From assembly GCA_026398575.1 (NCBI GenBank), contig JAPLSP010000636.1:1-8163 (forward strand): DNA of 8,163 bases, given 5' to 3'. The position numbers and the translations under genes are program-made. The notes under the pieces are model-generated. The model saw only the letters and a program-made list of their open reading frames with translations. It was not told the origin of the DNA and did no database searches. Each line of letters starts with the position of its first letter. Position 1 is the first letter of the stretch. This DNA is from Candidatus Sumerlaeota bacterium (GTDB lineage Bacteria > Sumerlaeota > Sumerlaeia > JADFCT01). Positions 1 to 6,541 of this stretch are shown here, in pieces.

Positions 1-543
1 GCGCATCTGGCGGCGCTGGCCGGCGATCAGGCGCAAATCCTGGCGACCGACGCTTCCAAGACGCGCCTGGACGAAGTTCCGAAAATCCTGGGACGGCTTG
101 GCGTCAGGAACGCGCAGTTTGCCATCGCCAACCAACTGCTCATCGCGCAGTATGGCAATTGGGCCGACGCCGTGCTGGTGGACGTTCCGTGCACGGGCAT
201 GGGGACCATTCGCCGCCATCCGGAAATCCGCTGGCTGCGCGAACGCGAAGACGTCATCCAAGCTTCCTTGAAGCAGCTGATGATCCTTGGATTGGCGCAG
301 CAGATGGTTCGTCCGGGAGGCCGGATGATCTATTCAACCTGCACGCTGTTTTACGAAGAAAACCGGCGCGTGATCGAAACCTTCCTCGATTCCTATCGCC
401 ACTTCAGCCTGGTGGATGCGCGCCAGACGGCGCCGGATTTCCTTCAGCCGTATCTCATGGCGGATGGGATGCTCTTCACCCCCATCCATCCCGCCTTCCC
501 CCTGGATGGCTTTTTCGCCGCGGTCCTAACGCGCAATGGTTGA
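1..543 (+). CDS. rsmB: 16S rRNA (cytosine-5)-methyltransferase, RsmB/NOP2/Sun family, C-terminal part (5' end outside window)
   Basis: This is the last 180 codons of a SAM-dependent RNA m5C methyltransferase, read in frame 1 from the window edge to TGA at 541-543. Counting from the first visible codon, ILATDAS at 13-19 places the acidic SAM-ribose ligand at D17. DVPCTG at 61-66 is motif IV, with C64 as the product-release cysteine. YSTC at 111-114 is motif VI, with C114 as the catalytic nucleophile of this family. The IRRHPEIRWLR segment after motif IV and the DGFFAAVL ending are typical of RsmB, which methylates 16S rRNA in the cytoplasm (C967 in E. coli). The NusB-like N-terminal domain and the glycine-rich SAM motif I would lie upstream and cannot be checked. 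RsmF or another NSUN-type enzyme is less likely because the IRRHP segment is RsmB-like. The gene converges on the protease gene across a repeat element. Confidence 0.88.
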   Translation, partial: AHLAALAGDQAQILATDASKTRLDEVPKILGRLGVRNAQFAIANQLLIAQYGNWADAVLVDVPCTGMGTIRRHPEIRWLREREDVIQASLKQLMILGLAQQMVRPGGRMIYSTCTLFYEENRRVIETFLDSYRHFSLVDARQTAPDFLQPYLMADGMLFTPIHPAFPLDGFFAAVLTRNG

Positions 544-601
544 CAAGCAAGGTTTCAATTCTGAAATGACAGGCGGGCAAACCTGGTCAGTCGCTCAATA
601 T

Positions 602-649
602 CCCAAACCCAATCCTCCCCCCATGAATGGGAGGAGTCTGGAGTTTGGA
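602..649. repeat. Nested palindrome (possible transcription terminator or repeat module)
   Basis: An inner stem pairs 615-623 (CTCCCCCCA) with 628-636 (TGGGAGGAG), eight of nine positions paired, around the loop TGAA. An outer stem pairs CCAAAC (603-608) with GTTTGG (643-648). It lies about 60 bases after the rsmB stop. No U-run follows, so a classical intrinsic terminator is not well supported. A dispersed palindromic repeat is equally possible. Confidence 0.45.
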
Positions 650-658
650 CGATAGAAT

Positions 659-921
659 CCCCCGAAGGGGGTGAACAATCATAGCCGTGGGTGAAGCGAA
701 GCGAACCCACGGAAACGATGAGCGCGAAAATAGGTCCCCGAAGGGGGCCAACATGGATCGAACGGCCTGCTGAATTTCGTTTGCGCGTTTCGAATTGGCA
801 ATGACGAAAAATTGTTTTTGCAGCGACGTTGGCCCCCTTCAGGGACCGAAAATCTCGTCTGCTGCCACCGTGGGTTCGCTTCGCTTCACCCACGGCTATG
901 ATTGTTCACCCCCTTCGGGGG
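659..921. repeat. REPIN-like core: two REP-type palindromes in inverted orientation
   Basis: The outer 54 bases of each arm (659-712 and 868-921) are perfect reverse complements. The next 40 bases inward (713-752 and 828-867) diverge, then regain identity near the loop, with 19 of the innermost 20 positions matching. Each arm contains a short palindrome CCCCC-GAA-GGGGG (659-671; mirror copy 909-921) and an 8-bp stem CCGTGGGT/ACCCACGG around a 12-base loop made of a repeated GAAGC-type unit (685-712; mirror copy 868-895). The 75-base centre (753-827) shows no gene. Two REP palindromes in inverted orientation around a variable spacer is the arrangement known as a REPIN, usually mobilised in trans by a RAYT (TnpA-REP) transposase. 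No such gene is in this window. Confidence 0.65.
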
Positions 922-966
922 AATGCGCCGACCTTGGCAGCCCGTCATTTCAAAATTGAACGCCCA

Positions 967-3900
967 CTAGTTCCGGATTTCCAGGAACCATTTGGGGTCC
1001 AGAGGCATCAGCGCGGACGTTGGCAAAATCGTTTCGTTCGAGTAGCCATAGCCTTGCACGCGCTGCCATTGATCGGGTTTGATCGAAACGTCTCCCAACA
1101 CCAACGAAATCGGGATCACGCGCCGCACGCTGATGCGCTTGATCCGGCCGTCAATCGTGGTTGCGCCCGTGGTTGCGCCGTCATTAACGTTAGCGAGGAA
1201 TCCGGCAAAGACGCCAAAGTCGCCGTGGATGCGGTCAATATTCATCGCCGTGCCGAACGAGCTTTTCCCGCTCTTTTCGGCGGTTGCGGTCGCCGTCGTC
1301 AGCTGCGATCCGCCACCCGATACAATCGCCATCTGCCCCTTCCAGGTATAGGGCGAGGAGGTGACGGCGGCAGCGGGCGGCGGCGCGCCCACAACTCCGC
1401 CGAATGCGATCAGATCGCCGCTGTCGCGATACGACCGCCAGCGCGCTTTGATATACGGAATGCGATATTCGCCGATGATGACGCCCGACGCGATGTTTCC
1501 GCCCGTGACGTCCATCTGCAGCCGCCCCGCGCCGGTGTAAAACATCTGCGCCTTGATGTCGGAACGCATGGGATGGAGTTCCGCCCCGCCGTCGAAGAGG
1601 ACCGTCATGACCGGGGCCCGGGTGGTGAGGATGGTGCTGAAGCCGGAGGCGCCGCGAATTTCATGCGCGTCAATCGAAGCGCCGTTCAGGGAGATTCGCC
1701 GCAGCTCCAATCCGTTGATATCGCCTCCCCCGAAGCTCTCGCCCGGCGCCTTGGGTGTCCCAATGCCGCCTTCGCTGATCCACTGATTGCCGCCCAAAGC
1801 CACCTTGCGCGAGTTGACGCTGACGCTGGCGATGATTTGATCGGGAACGGACAGCTTCGCCAGGAAGATTCCTCCCAGACTGATGTTCGTTTTCAACGCC
1901 ACGGTGTCGAAGCGTCCGGCCCGTCCCTCGATCGAAGTATAGAAGTGTTCCGCCTTGTCCAGCGAATTGGGAGAGGCCGTCATCCGAATGGCCCCGATAT
2001 CGCCCGCTGCGATCTTGTCCACGAAACAATCATAGGCGGTGAAAGAGCGCAAGCCGCCGCCGATCGTCATCTCCCGTATGCGTCCTTGGGTGGCGGCGCG
2101 GGTCACCGTGCCGCTGGTCACGACTTTGGGAACGTCGCGCCCCACGCCGTTCGCGCCAAGCCTTCGCGTATTCCTGCTGATGTCGAGCGTGCACGCCGTC
2201 GGGTCCGTGATCACGATGCCCACGCTGGTGATTTCGTCCGGCAGCGGCGTTCCGCGATTCCTGGAATAGTAAAAATCTCTCCCGGCGGAATTGTGATAGT
2301 GTATCAGATAATCGTCATACCAACCCTGCGGCGCCGGCGTCGGCGTGGGGCTGGGGGCGACGGTCAGAGCGACGGAGATCGTCTTCGGCGTATTGGATGC
2401 GCCGGCGGCAGCGATGATGATCGCGGCGTTGCGCGAGCCGGCCGGCAGGTCAGCGGTGCTATACATCACTGCGACGCTATGATGTTCGCCTTTCGAGGCG
2501 CCGGAAGACGGGCTGACCGACAGCCAGGAGGCATTGCAGGATACCGAATAGTTGAGCGTTCCGCCGCCCGAATTCCATACATCCAGCGTCTGGCTCGTGG
2601 CATTGCGCCCCACCATGCAGGTGTTGGTCAGACTCGTGGGATTGACGCCGATTTGAGGCGAGGGCGTCGGCGTTGGCGAGGGGGCTTGCGCGTCCCATCG
2701 CAGGTTATAAGCGTTCCCCTGGCCGGCGCCAAAGACCCTGATGAAATAATACCCCGCCGCTGGAACCCGGTAATCAAAGTTTTCGGTGTTTGTGTGACCG
2801 TTTGAGAGCGCCAGCTGCGCGCCCAAAATATTGTAGAGCGCGATGTCAATATCGCCGGCGGAGTTGGTGAACGTGCAGGCGCCCAATACACGCTCGGCGC
2901 CCGCCGTCACGCGGATGCGATACCAGTCGTCGTCTTTTTGGACGCCGAGTCCGTGAATCGCCAAAAGCCATTGGCCCTGATCGCCGGACAAATCATAAGC
3001 GTCTGCCAGGATGTTATTAGGCTCATAAGCGTCGTCGGGATTTGCTCCCCCTCCGGCCGTCGCGCAATCCGGGTATGAGAACGGGCTTTCGCCCGCGGCG
3101 CTATAGGCTTTGACGGCGCAATAATAGAGCTGTCCCGGCGTCAGATTCGTGATCGTGATTTCCGTGTGAGTGCTGACGTCGGCGCCGTTGAGCGGGATGC
3201 CTTGGACCACCGGATCGAACGGCGGATTGGCGGAGTCTTCGTCATAATAAATGGTATAGCCCGACGCGCGCGGAGCGGGATTCCAGCGCAGGACAATCTG
3301 CCCGGAGGCGCCGGCGGTTTGCGCGATGACGCCCGTGGGCGCGTTGGGCGCCGGCGCCGGCGTGGGAATGGCTGGCGGAAGCGAAGTCCACCACAGATCA
3401 TAGGGATTGCCGGCATTGGCGCCAAAAACCCGGAGGAAATAGATTCCGGCGGTCGTGACAGGACAGTCTATGAACTCGCTGTCGGCGGTGGTCGCCGATA
3501 GAGCCAGCAGCGTTCCGGTGGAATCGTGCAAGGCGCAGTCAATATTGCCTTGCGCATTGCTGAATTCGCAAAGCGCCTGGATGCGCTCATAGCCGGGCGC
3601 GACGGCGATTCGATACCAATCGTCATCGGCCTGAATGCCTTTCCCGGCAGCCATCGAAAGCCAGCGCCCGCGATTGCCCGAAAGGTTGTATGCCGTGGCT
3701 GTCGTATTGTCCGGCTCATAAGCGTCATCGGGGGGCAGCGTGGCCCGCGCCTGCGTCTGCGCCGAGTAGCCGCTGATCGCACGCGCGTTGTATGCCTTGA
3801 CGGCGCAAACATAAGACTGTCCCGGCGCCAGTCCGGCGATCGTGACCTGCGTCACGTTTCCGGCGTTCGCGCCCGAAAGCGGGGCGCCTGCGACCGCCGG

Positions 3901-6141
3901 AATAAAGGGAGGATAAAGCGCGCCGTCGTCATAATAGATATAATAGCCGCTGGCATGTGCGGCGCTGTTCCAATGCAAGATGATTTCGCCGGGATTGAGG
4001 CCCGATTGCGCCGTCACGCCCGAAGGAACGGAGGGAGTCGGCGAGGGAGTCGGGTTGGGCGTGGGCGAAGGCGAGGGCGTCGCGACGGGCGTGGCGTTCC
4101 ATATCAGATCGTATGTGTTGCCGGCGTTGCCGTAAAAGACACGGATATAATAAGCGCCTGCCGCCGGGGCCAGATAGTTGATCGTTTCCTGGTCATTCGC
4201 TGTCGCCGATTCGGCGAGCAAGACGCCGGCGGCGCTATACAGCTGGATGTCAATATCGCCCTGGCTATGAGTGAACGTGCAGGTGATTTGCAGCCGCGTA
4301 TTGGCCGCGGGCGATTGGATCTTATACCAATCGTCATCATATTGAATGCCGAAGCCATTCAGATTCGACAACAGCTGGTTTTTCCAGTTCGTCAGGTCGA
4401 AGGCCGTGGCCAGCGTGTTGTTCGGCTCATAATTGTCGTCCTGTTGCTGCCGTTCGAGCCATTGGCGGACGCTGGGATATGAAACGCTGAACCGTCCGAA
4501 GGAATCAATGCCCGTCAGATTGCTGCATGAGGAATCGCCACCATAGAGCTGTCCGATGAAAAACTGACCGGCGTTATAGAGCGGCGCGCCGCTGCTGCCC
4601 GGCTCCGTGACGCCGGAAGAAAATTGAATGCCCCACCAATCCGCGTCCGAGCTTTGGATGCCGCCCAAACTGATGCGCTTGTAGGAGCCGTCGGGATGAT
4701 GAATGCAGGTCACCTGCTCGCTCGGCGCCGGAGTGTCAATCGTCCAGCCGGCATAAACCACGCCGCCGGGCGAGGCGTTGCGCAGGCGCAGGAAGGAATA
4801 GTCATTTCCCGCGGCGGCGGACTGTCCCGCCAGATAAACGGCGCCGCCGCCGGTGTGGGTAGCGGTGGAGCGGTCGGGCGCCGTGCCGTCGCAGGATGAG
4901 GTTTGGTAGAACCAGTAGAATTCGGCGGAGTTGGCGCTGGCCTCGTCCGAAATGCAATGATTGGCCGTCATGAAGTAGTCAATGTAGGTCGTATTGTCCG
5001 CGTCATTCAGCAAACTGCCGGTACACCAGTAAGTATAAGAGCCACTGACGTAGAGGTATCCCGCCACGCTATTGCCCGTCGAAGTCCAACTCGGATAGCA
5101 GGTGATATCGTTATGGCAGGCGCCCACCTTTGGAGTTCCGAGTTCCGAGTTCGGAGTTCCGAGTTGAGAGTTCCGCGCCAGTTTGGCCAAATCCTGATAG
5201 ATATGCGCGATTTCGCGTATCTCGAAAGAAGCCGGCCTGTCCGATAAATCCGGGGGCAGATAGCACTCCACCGTGACCTGGGAGGCAAAAACTGATTCGG
5301 TCCAGTAATCGCCGGCGCTGAGCCAATCCTTCGATTGGTATGGGCCATAAGATTCCTGCGGCGAGAGAGTATTGTACACCATAACCTGCGCGCCTTTGGG
5401 CAAGGCGATGCCGGTCAGATGAATCCGGATCGCTTTGGCTTCGGGAGACTCGATGGCCGCGGTCCAGAGTTTGCCGCCATTCTTCAGGGACAAGAAGCCT
5501 GATGCAGTATTGACGATTGACGATTGACGATTGACGATTATGGATTGCGAATTGCGGATTGCGGACTGCGGATTGGCGATGGATTGCGGATTGCGGATTG
5601 CGGATTGCGGATTAAGGGACTCAGGAAACTGGCGAACGATGCCAACGCTCAAGGGGGATTTTTCTTTCGAGGCGGCGGGCTTTTCTTCGGCCAGAATGCG
5701 TGCCAGATCGAGTGGATCGAGATGAATTGAGACGCTTGGAGTCGTCAGCCCCTGGCTGACGGATTTGGGAATCGCTTTTTCAAGCGCTTTCATCGGCGCG
5801 GGCTTGGCGCCAGGTTTCATGGTCCCGGGCGTTGCCGTGGCATCAGCCGAAAGCGCGGACGCGAATGCAGCTGTCGGTGACGCTCCTTGCGCCAGCGCCT
5901 CGGTGGGAAGCAGATGGCCGGAGGAATCCAGATAAATTATGAAATCGCTGTTGAAGAGCCGGTCATGGACTTTCTGGCCGGTCAGCTGCATTGTTTTGCC
6001 CCCGACGTTGCGCGTCTCCTGCCACGTCTGAACCACATCAAAATCATCGGCCCTGGTGACGAGGCTGAGGCTCATTGCCCCGAGCCCTGCAAGAACAAAC
6101 GCCATCAGGCGGCGCCCAGAAGCTGGAAAAAATATGCCCAT
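967..6141 (-). CDS. Secreted lysyl endopeptidase-like S1 serine protease with PPC, FN3 and BACON-like domains and a novel C-terminus
   Basis: A 1724-residue exported protease. Residues 1-31 form a signal peptide (Arg-Arg at 10-11, a hydrophobic stretch, then TRA before Asp-Asp). Residues 32-338 are a propeptide holding two heptamer-coded segments (177-211 and 324-337). The S1 domain (about 339-562) resembles Achromobacter lysyl endopeptidase: H395 in TANHC, D447 in NDYSFL, S517 in TEPGSSGAP. All six disulfide cysteines have counterparts (C342, C348, C373, C396, C417, C539); C479 is extra. D546 aligns with the Lys-binding Asp225, but Y533 stands where His210 is expected. K338-V339 is the likely autocleavage site. 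Then follow PPC (567-683), Pro-rich linker, FN3 (706-803), PPC (805-920), FN3 (934-1030), PPC (1035-1151), BACON/Ig-like (1164-1262) and an unrecognised beta-rich tail (1272-1724). No sorting signal or anchor is visible. I chose the ATG at 6141: purine-rich GAAAGGGG lies 11 bases upstream, the signal peptide then starts correctly, and the alternative TTG at 6201 lies in the putative -35 box. Confidence 0.9.
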   Translation of the reverse strand: MGIFFPASGRRLMAFVLAGLGAMSLSLVTRADDFDVVQTWQETRNVGGKTMQLTGQKVHDRLFNSDFIIYLDSSGHLLPTEALAQGASPTAAFASALSADATATPGTMKPGAKPAPMKALEKAIPKSVSQGLTTPSVSIHLDPLDLARILAEEKPAASKEKSPLSVGIVRQFPESLNPQSAIRNPQSIANPQSAIRNSQSIIVNRQSSIVNTASGFLSLKNGGKLWTAAIESPEAKAIRIHLTGIALPKGAQVMVYNTLSPQESYGPYQSKDWLSAGDYWTESVFASQVTVECYLPPDLSDRPASFEIREIAHIYQDLAKLARNSQLGTPNSELGTPKVGACHNDITCYPSWTSTGNSVAGYLYVSGSYTYWCTGSLLNDADNTTYIDYFMTANHCISDEASANSAEFYWFYQTSSCDGTAPDRSTATHTGGGAVYLAGQSAAAGNDYSFLRLRNASPGGVVYAGWTIDTPAPSEQVTCIHHPDGSYKRISLGGIQSSDADWWGIQFSSGVTEPGSSGAPLYNAGQFFIGQLYGGDSSCSNLTGIDSFGRFSVSYPSVRQWLERQQQDDNYEPNNTLATAFDLTNWKNQLLSNLNGFGIQYDDDWYKIQSPAANTRLQITCTFTHSQGDIDIQLYSAAGVLLAESATANDQETINYLAPAAGAYYIRVFYGNAGNTYDLIWNATPVATPSPSPTPNPTPSPTPSVPSGVTAQSGLNPGEIILHWNSAAHASGYYIYYDDGALYPPFIPAVAGAPLSGANAGNVTQVTIAGLAPGQSYVCAVKAYNARAISGYSAQTQARATLPPDDAYEPDNTTATAYNLSGNRGRWLSMAAGKGIQADDDWYRIAVAPGYERIQALCEFSNAQGNIDCALHDSTGTLLALSATTADSEFIDCPVTTAGIYFLRVFGANAGNPYDLWWTSLPPAIPTPAPAPNAPTGVIAQTAGASGQIVLRWNPAPRASGYTIYYDEDSANPPFDPVVQGIPLNGADVSTHTEITITNLTPGQLYYCAVKAYSAAGESPFSYPDCATAGGGANPDDAYEPNNILADAYDLSGDQGQWLLAIHGLGVQKDDDWYRIRVTAGAERVLGACTFTNSAGDIDIALYNILGAQLALSNGHTNTENFDYRVPAAGYYFIRVFGAGQGNAYNLRWDAQAPSPTPTPSPQIGVNPTSLTNTCMVGRNATSQTLDVWNSGGGTLNYSVSCNASWLSVSPSSGASKGEHHSVAVMYSTADLPAGSRNAAIIIAAAGASNTPKTISVALTVAPSPTPTPAPQGWYDDYLIHYHNSAGRDFYYSRNRGTPLPDEITSVGIVITDPTACTLDISRNTRRLGANGVGRDVPKVVTSGTVTRAATQGRIREMTIGGGLRSFTAYDCFVDKIAAGDIGAIRMTASPNSLDKAEHFYTSIEGRAGRFDTVALKTNISLGGIFLAKLSVPDQIIASVSVNSRKVALGGNQWISEGGIGTPKAPGESFGGGDINGLELRRISLNGASIDAHEIRGASGFSTILTTRAPVMTVLFDGGAELHPMRSDIKAQMFYTGAGRLQMDVTGGNIASGVIIGEYRIPYIKARWRSYRDSGDLIAFGGVVGAPPPAAAVTSSPYTWKGQMAIVSGGGSQLTTATATAEKSGKSSFGTAMNIDRIHGDFGVFAGFLANVNDGATTGATTIDGRIKRISVRRVIPISLVLGDVSIKPDQWQRVQGYGYSNETILPTSALMPLDPKWFLEIRN
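5133..5174. repeat. Heptamer array B: six GAGTTCC-type units, in frame inside the protease gene
   Basis: Six consecutive 7-bp units on the + strand: GAGTTCC, GAGTTCC, GAGTTCG, GAGTTCC, GAGTTGA, GAGTTCC. The 42 bases equal 14 codons and encode NSQLGTP followed by NSELGTP (residues 324-337 of the protease), a two-fold 7-residue repeat. The array ends right before Lys338, the predicted propeptide cleavage site. Confidence 0.95.
5508..5616. repeat. Heptamer array A: GATTGAC/GATTGCG units, in frame inside the protease propeptide
   Basis: About fifteen 7-bp units on the + strand. There are ten in phase at 5508-5577 (GATTGAC type, then GATTGCG type with variants), a 4-base remnant GATG at 5578-5581, then five more ending in GATTAAG. 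On the coding strand they give Asn/Gln/Ser/Ile-rich heptapeptides such as NPQSAIR and NRQSSIV, at protease residues 177-211. The 4-base remnant breaks the phase, and the frame stays open across the break. The segment looks unfolded and inserted within the propeptide. Confidence 0.95.
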
Positions 6142-6173
6142 ACCCCTTTTTGCCCCTTTCAAGGGTTTTTCAA

Positions 6174-6201
6174 AGTGTAGCAGTTGTCCGCGCCGTCTCA
6201 A
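6174..6201 (-). promoter_or_regulatory. Putative sigma-70-type promoter of the protease gene
   Basis: On the minus strand TTGAGA (6196-6201) and TACACT (6174-6179) are separated by 16 bases, matching the -35 consensus at five of six positions and the -10 at four of six. Transcription would start about 25-30 bases before the ATG at 6141. If real, it excludes the upstream in-frame TTG at 6199-6201 as a start codon, because that TTG is part of the -35 box. This is a prediction from consensus only. Confidence 0.4.
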
Positions 6202-6260
6202 GCCATAAGGCCCGGAAAGTATGTCCCGGACGCCGGACGGGACTGTATGGCATTGTTATC

Positions 6261-6302
6261 AATGTAAAATGTAAAATGAGAAATGAGAAATTGAAAATGA
6301 GA
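6261..6302. repeat. Heptamer array C: six AATGAGA/AATGTAA units, left half of an inverted pair
   Basis: Six contiguous 7-bp units: AATGTAA twice, AATGAGA twice, AATTGAA, AATGAGA. Most of the array matches the reverse complement of the array at 6358-6402, so the two could pair into a long AT-rich stem over a 55-base loop. Confidence 0.93.
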
Positions 6303-6357
6303 CCGCGCTCGGCAGGCATAGGATGCAGGGCTGCGTAATGCTGTTGCCGGGATGGGT

Positions 6358-6402
6358 TGTCATTTTACATTTCTCATTTCTCATTTTTCATTTTTCATTA
6401 TG
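6358..6402. repeat. Heptamer array D: CATTTCT/CATTTTT units, right half of the inverted pair
   Basis: After TGT at 6358-6360 come CATTTTA, CATTTCT twice, CATTTTT twice, and a degenerate CATTATG. In reverse complement it reads as AATG-type units and aligns with array C with only about four or five differences over about 40 bases, including the AATGAGA pair at the same offset. It lies upstream of the zinc-binding-like gene. Confidence 0.93.
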
Positions 6403-6541
6403 TTGTATGAAAATGCGAATACTTGCCTGGAATTTCCATACTTTGACTGATTTCTTTTGACATGACCGCAGCGCTGGAACAATCTGAGGCTATGACTGCG
6501 TTGCGCGGCGGTCCATTATCTTATCATGGAGGCGTTTCATC

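Larger units (their letters stand above)
554..960. repeat. Composite inverted-repeat element (REPIN/MITE-like) filling a convergent intergenic region
   Basis: The ends are imperfect terminal inverted repeats: 554-580 matches the reverse complement of 934-960 at about 23 of 27 positions, sharing TTCAATT and TGAAATGAC. Inside lies a much stronger inverted repeat (659-752 against 828-921). The left half also holds a private palindrome (602-649) with no partner on the right, so the element is asymmetric. Its ends are about 10 and 6 bases from the stop codons of the flanking convergent genes. No transposase or other convincing gene is inside. It could be a non-autonomous mobile palindromic element, or a set of intergenic palindromes that also act as a two-way terminator. 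The inverted structure is seen directly; mobility is inference. Confidence 0.6.
6142..6541. other. Divergent intergenic region between the protease gene and the zinc-binding-like gene
   Basis: Four hundred bases without a supportable gene. The left part holds the likely promoter and ribosome-binding region of the protease gene, read leftward. The middle holds two facing heptamer arrays (6261-6302 and 6358-6402) around a 55-base GC-rich spacer with its own partial stem: CGGCA at 6310-6314 with TGCCG at 6345-6349, and GCAT at 6316-6319 with ATGC at 6338-6341. The right part (6403-6541) is an AT-richer leader for the rightward gene. It ends in a good Shine-Dalgarno, GGAGG at 6528-6532. Confidence 0.6.

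Noticed and set aside
555..893. Minus-strand frame of 112 codons within the intergenic element, with peptides such as SLRFTHGYD.
   Set aside because: It is read through the palindromic arms, so the peptides are translations of repeat DNA. No protein family or ribosome-binding site supports it.
829..2805. Long open frame (658 codons) on the + strand, opposite the protease C-terminal part.
   Set aside because: Its product is Arg/Ala/Gly/Asp-rich with no recognisable domain and lies antisense to a well-supported gene. Such frames are common opposite GC-rich genes.
4023..4090. Short repeated GGCGTGGGCGAAGG-like DNA.
   Set aside because: It is explained by the codons of the Pro/Thr/Ser linker between PPC and FN3 domains, not an independent repeat element.
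5508..5616. Possible CRISPR-like repeat array.
   Set aside because: The units are 7 bp, contiguous and without spacers, and no cas genes are present. This is a simple tandem array.
6457..6462. A perfect -35 hexamer TTGACA upstream of the zinc-binding-like gene.
   Set aside because: No acceptable -10 box lies 16-18 bases downstream (CAATCT at best), so a promoter call is not supported.
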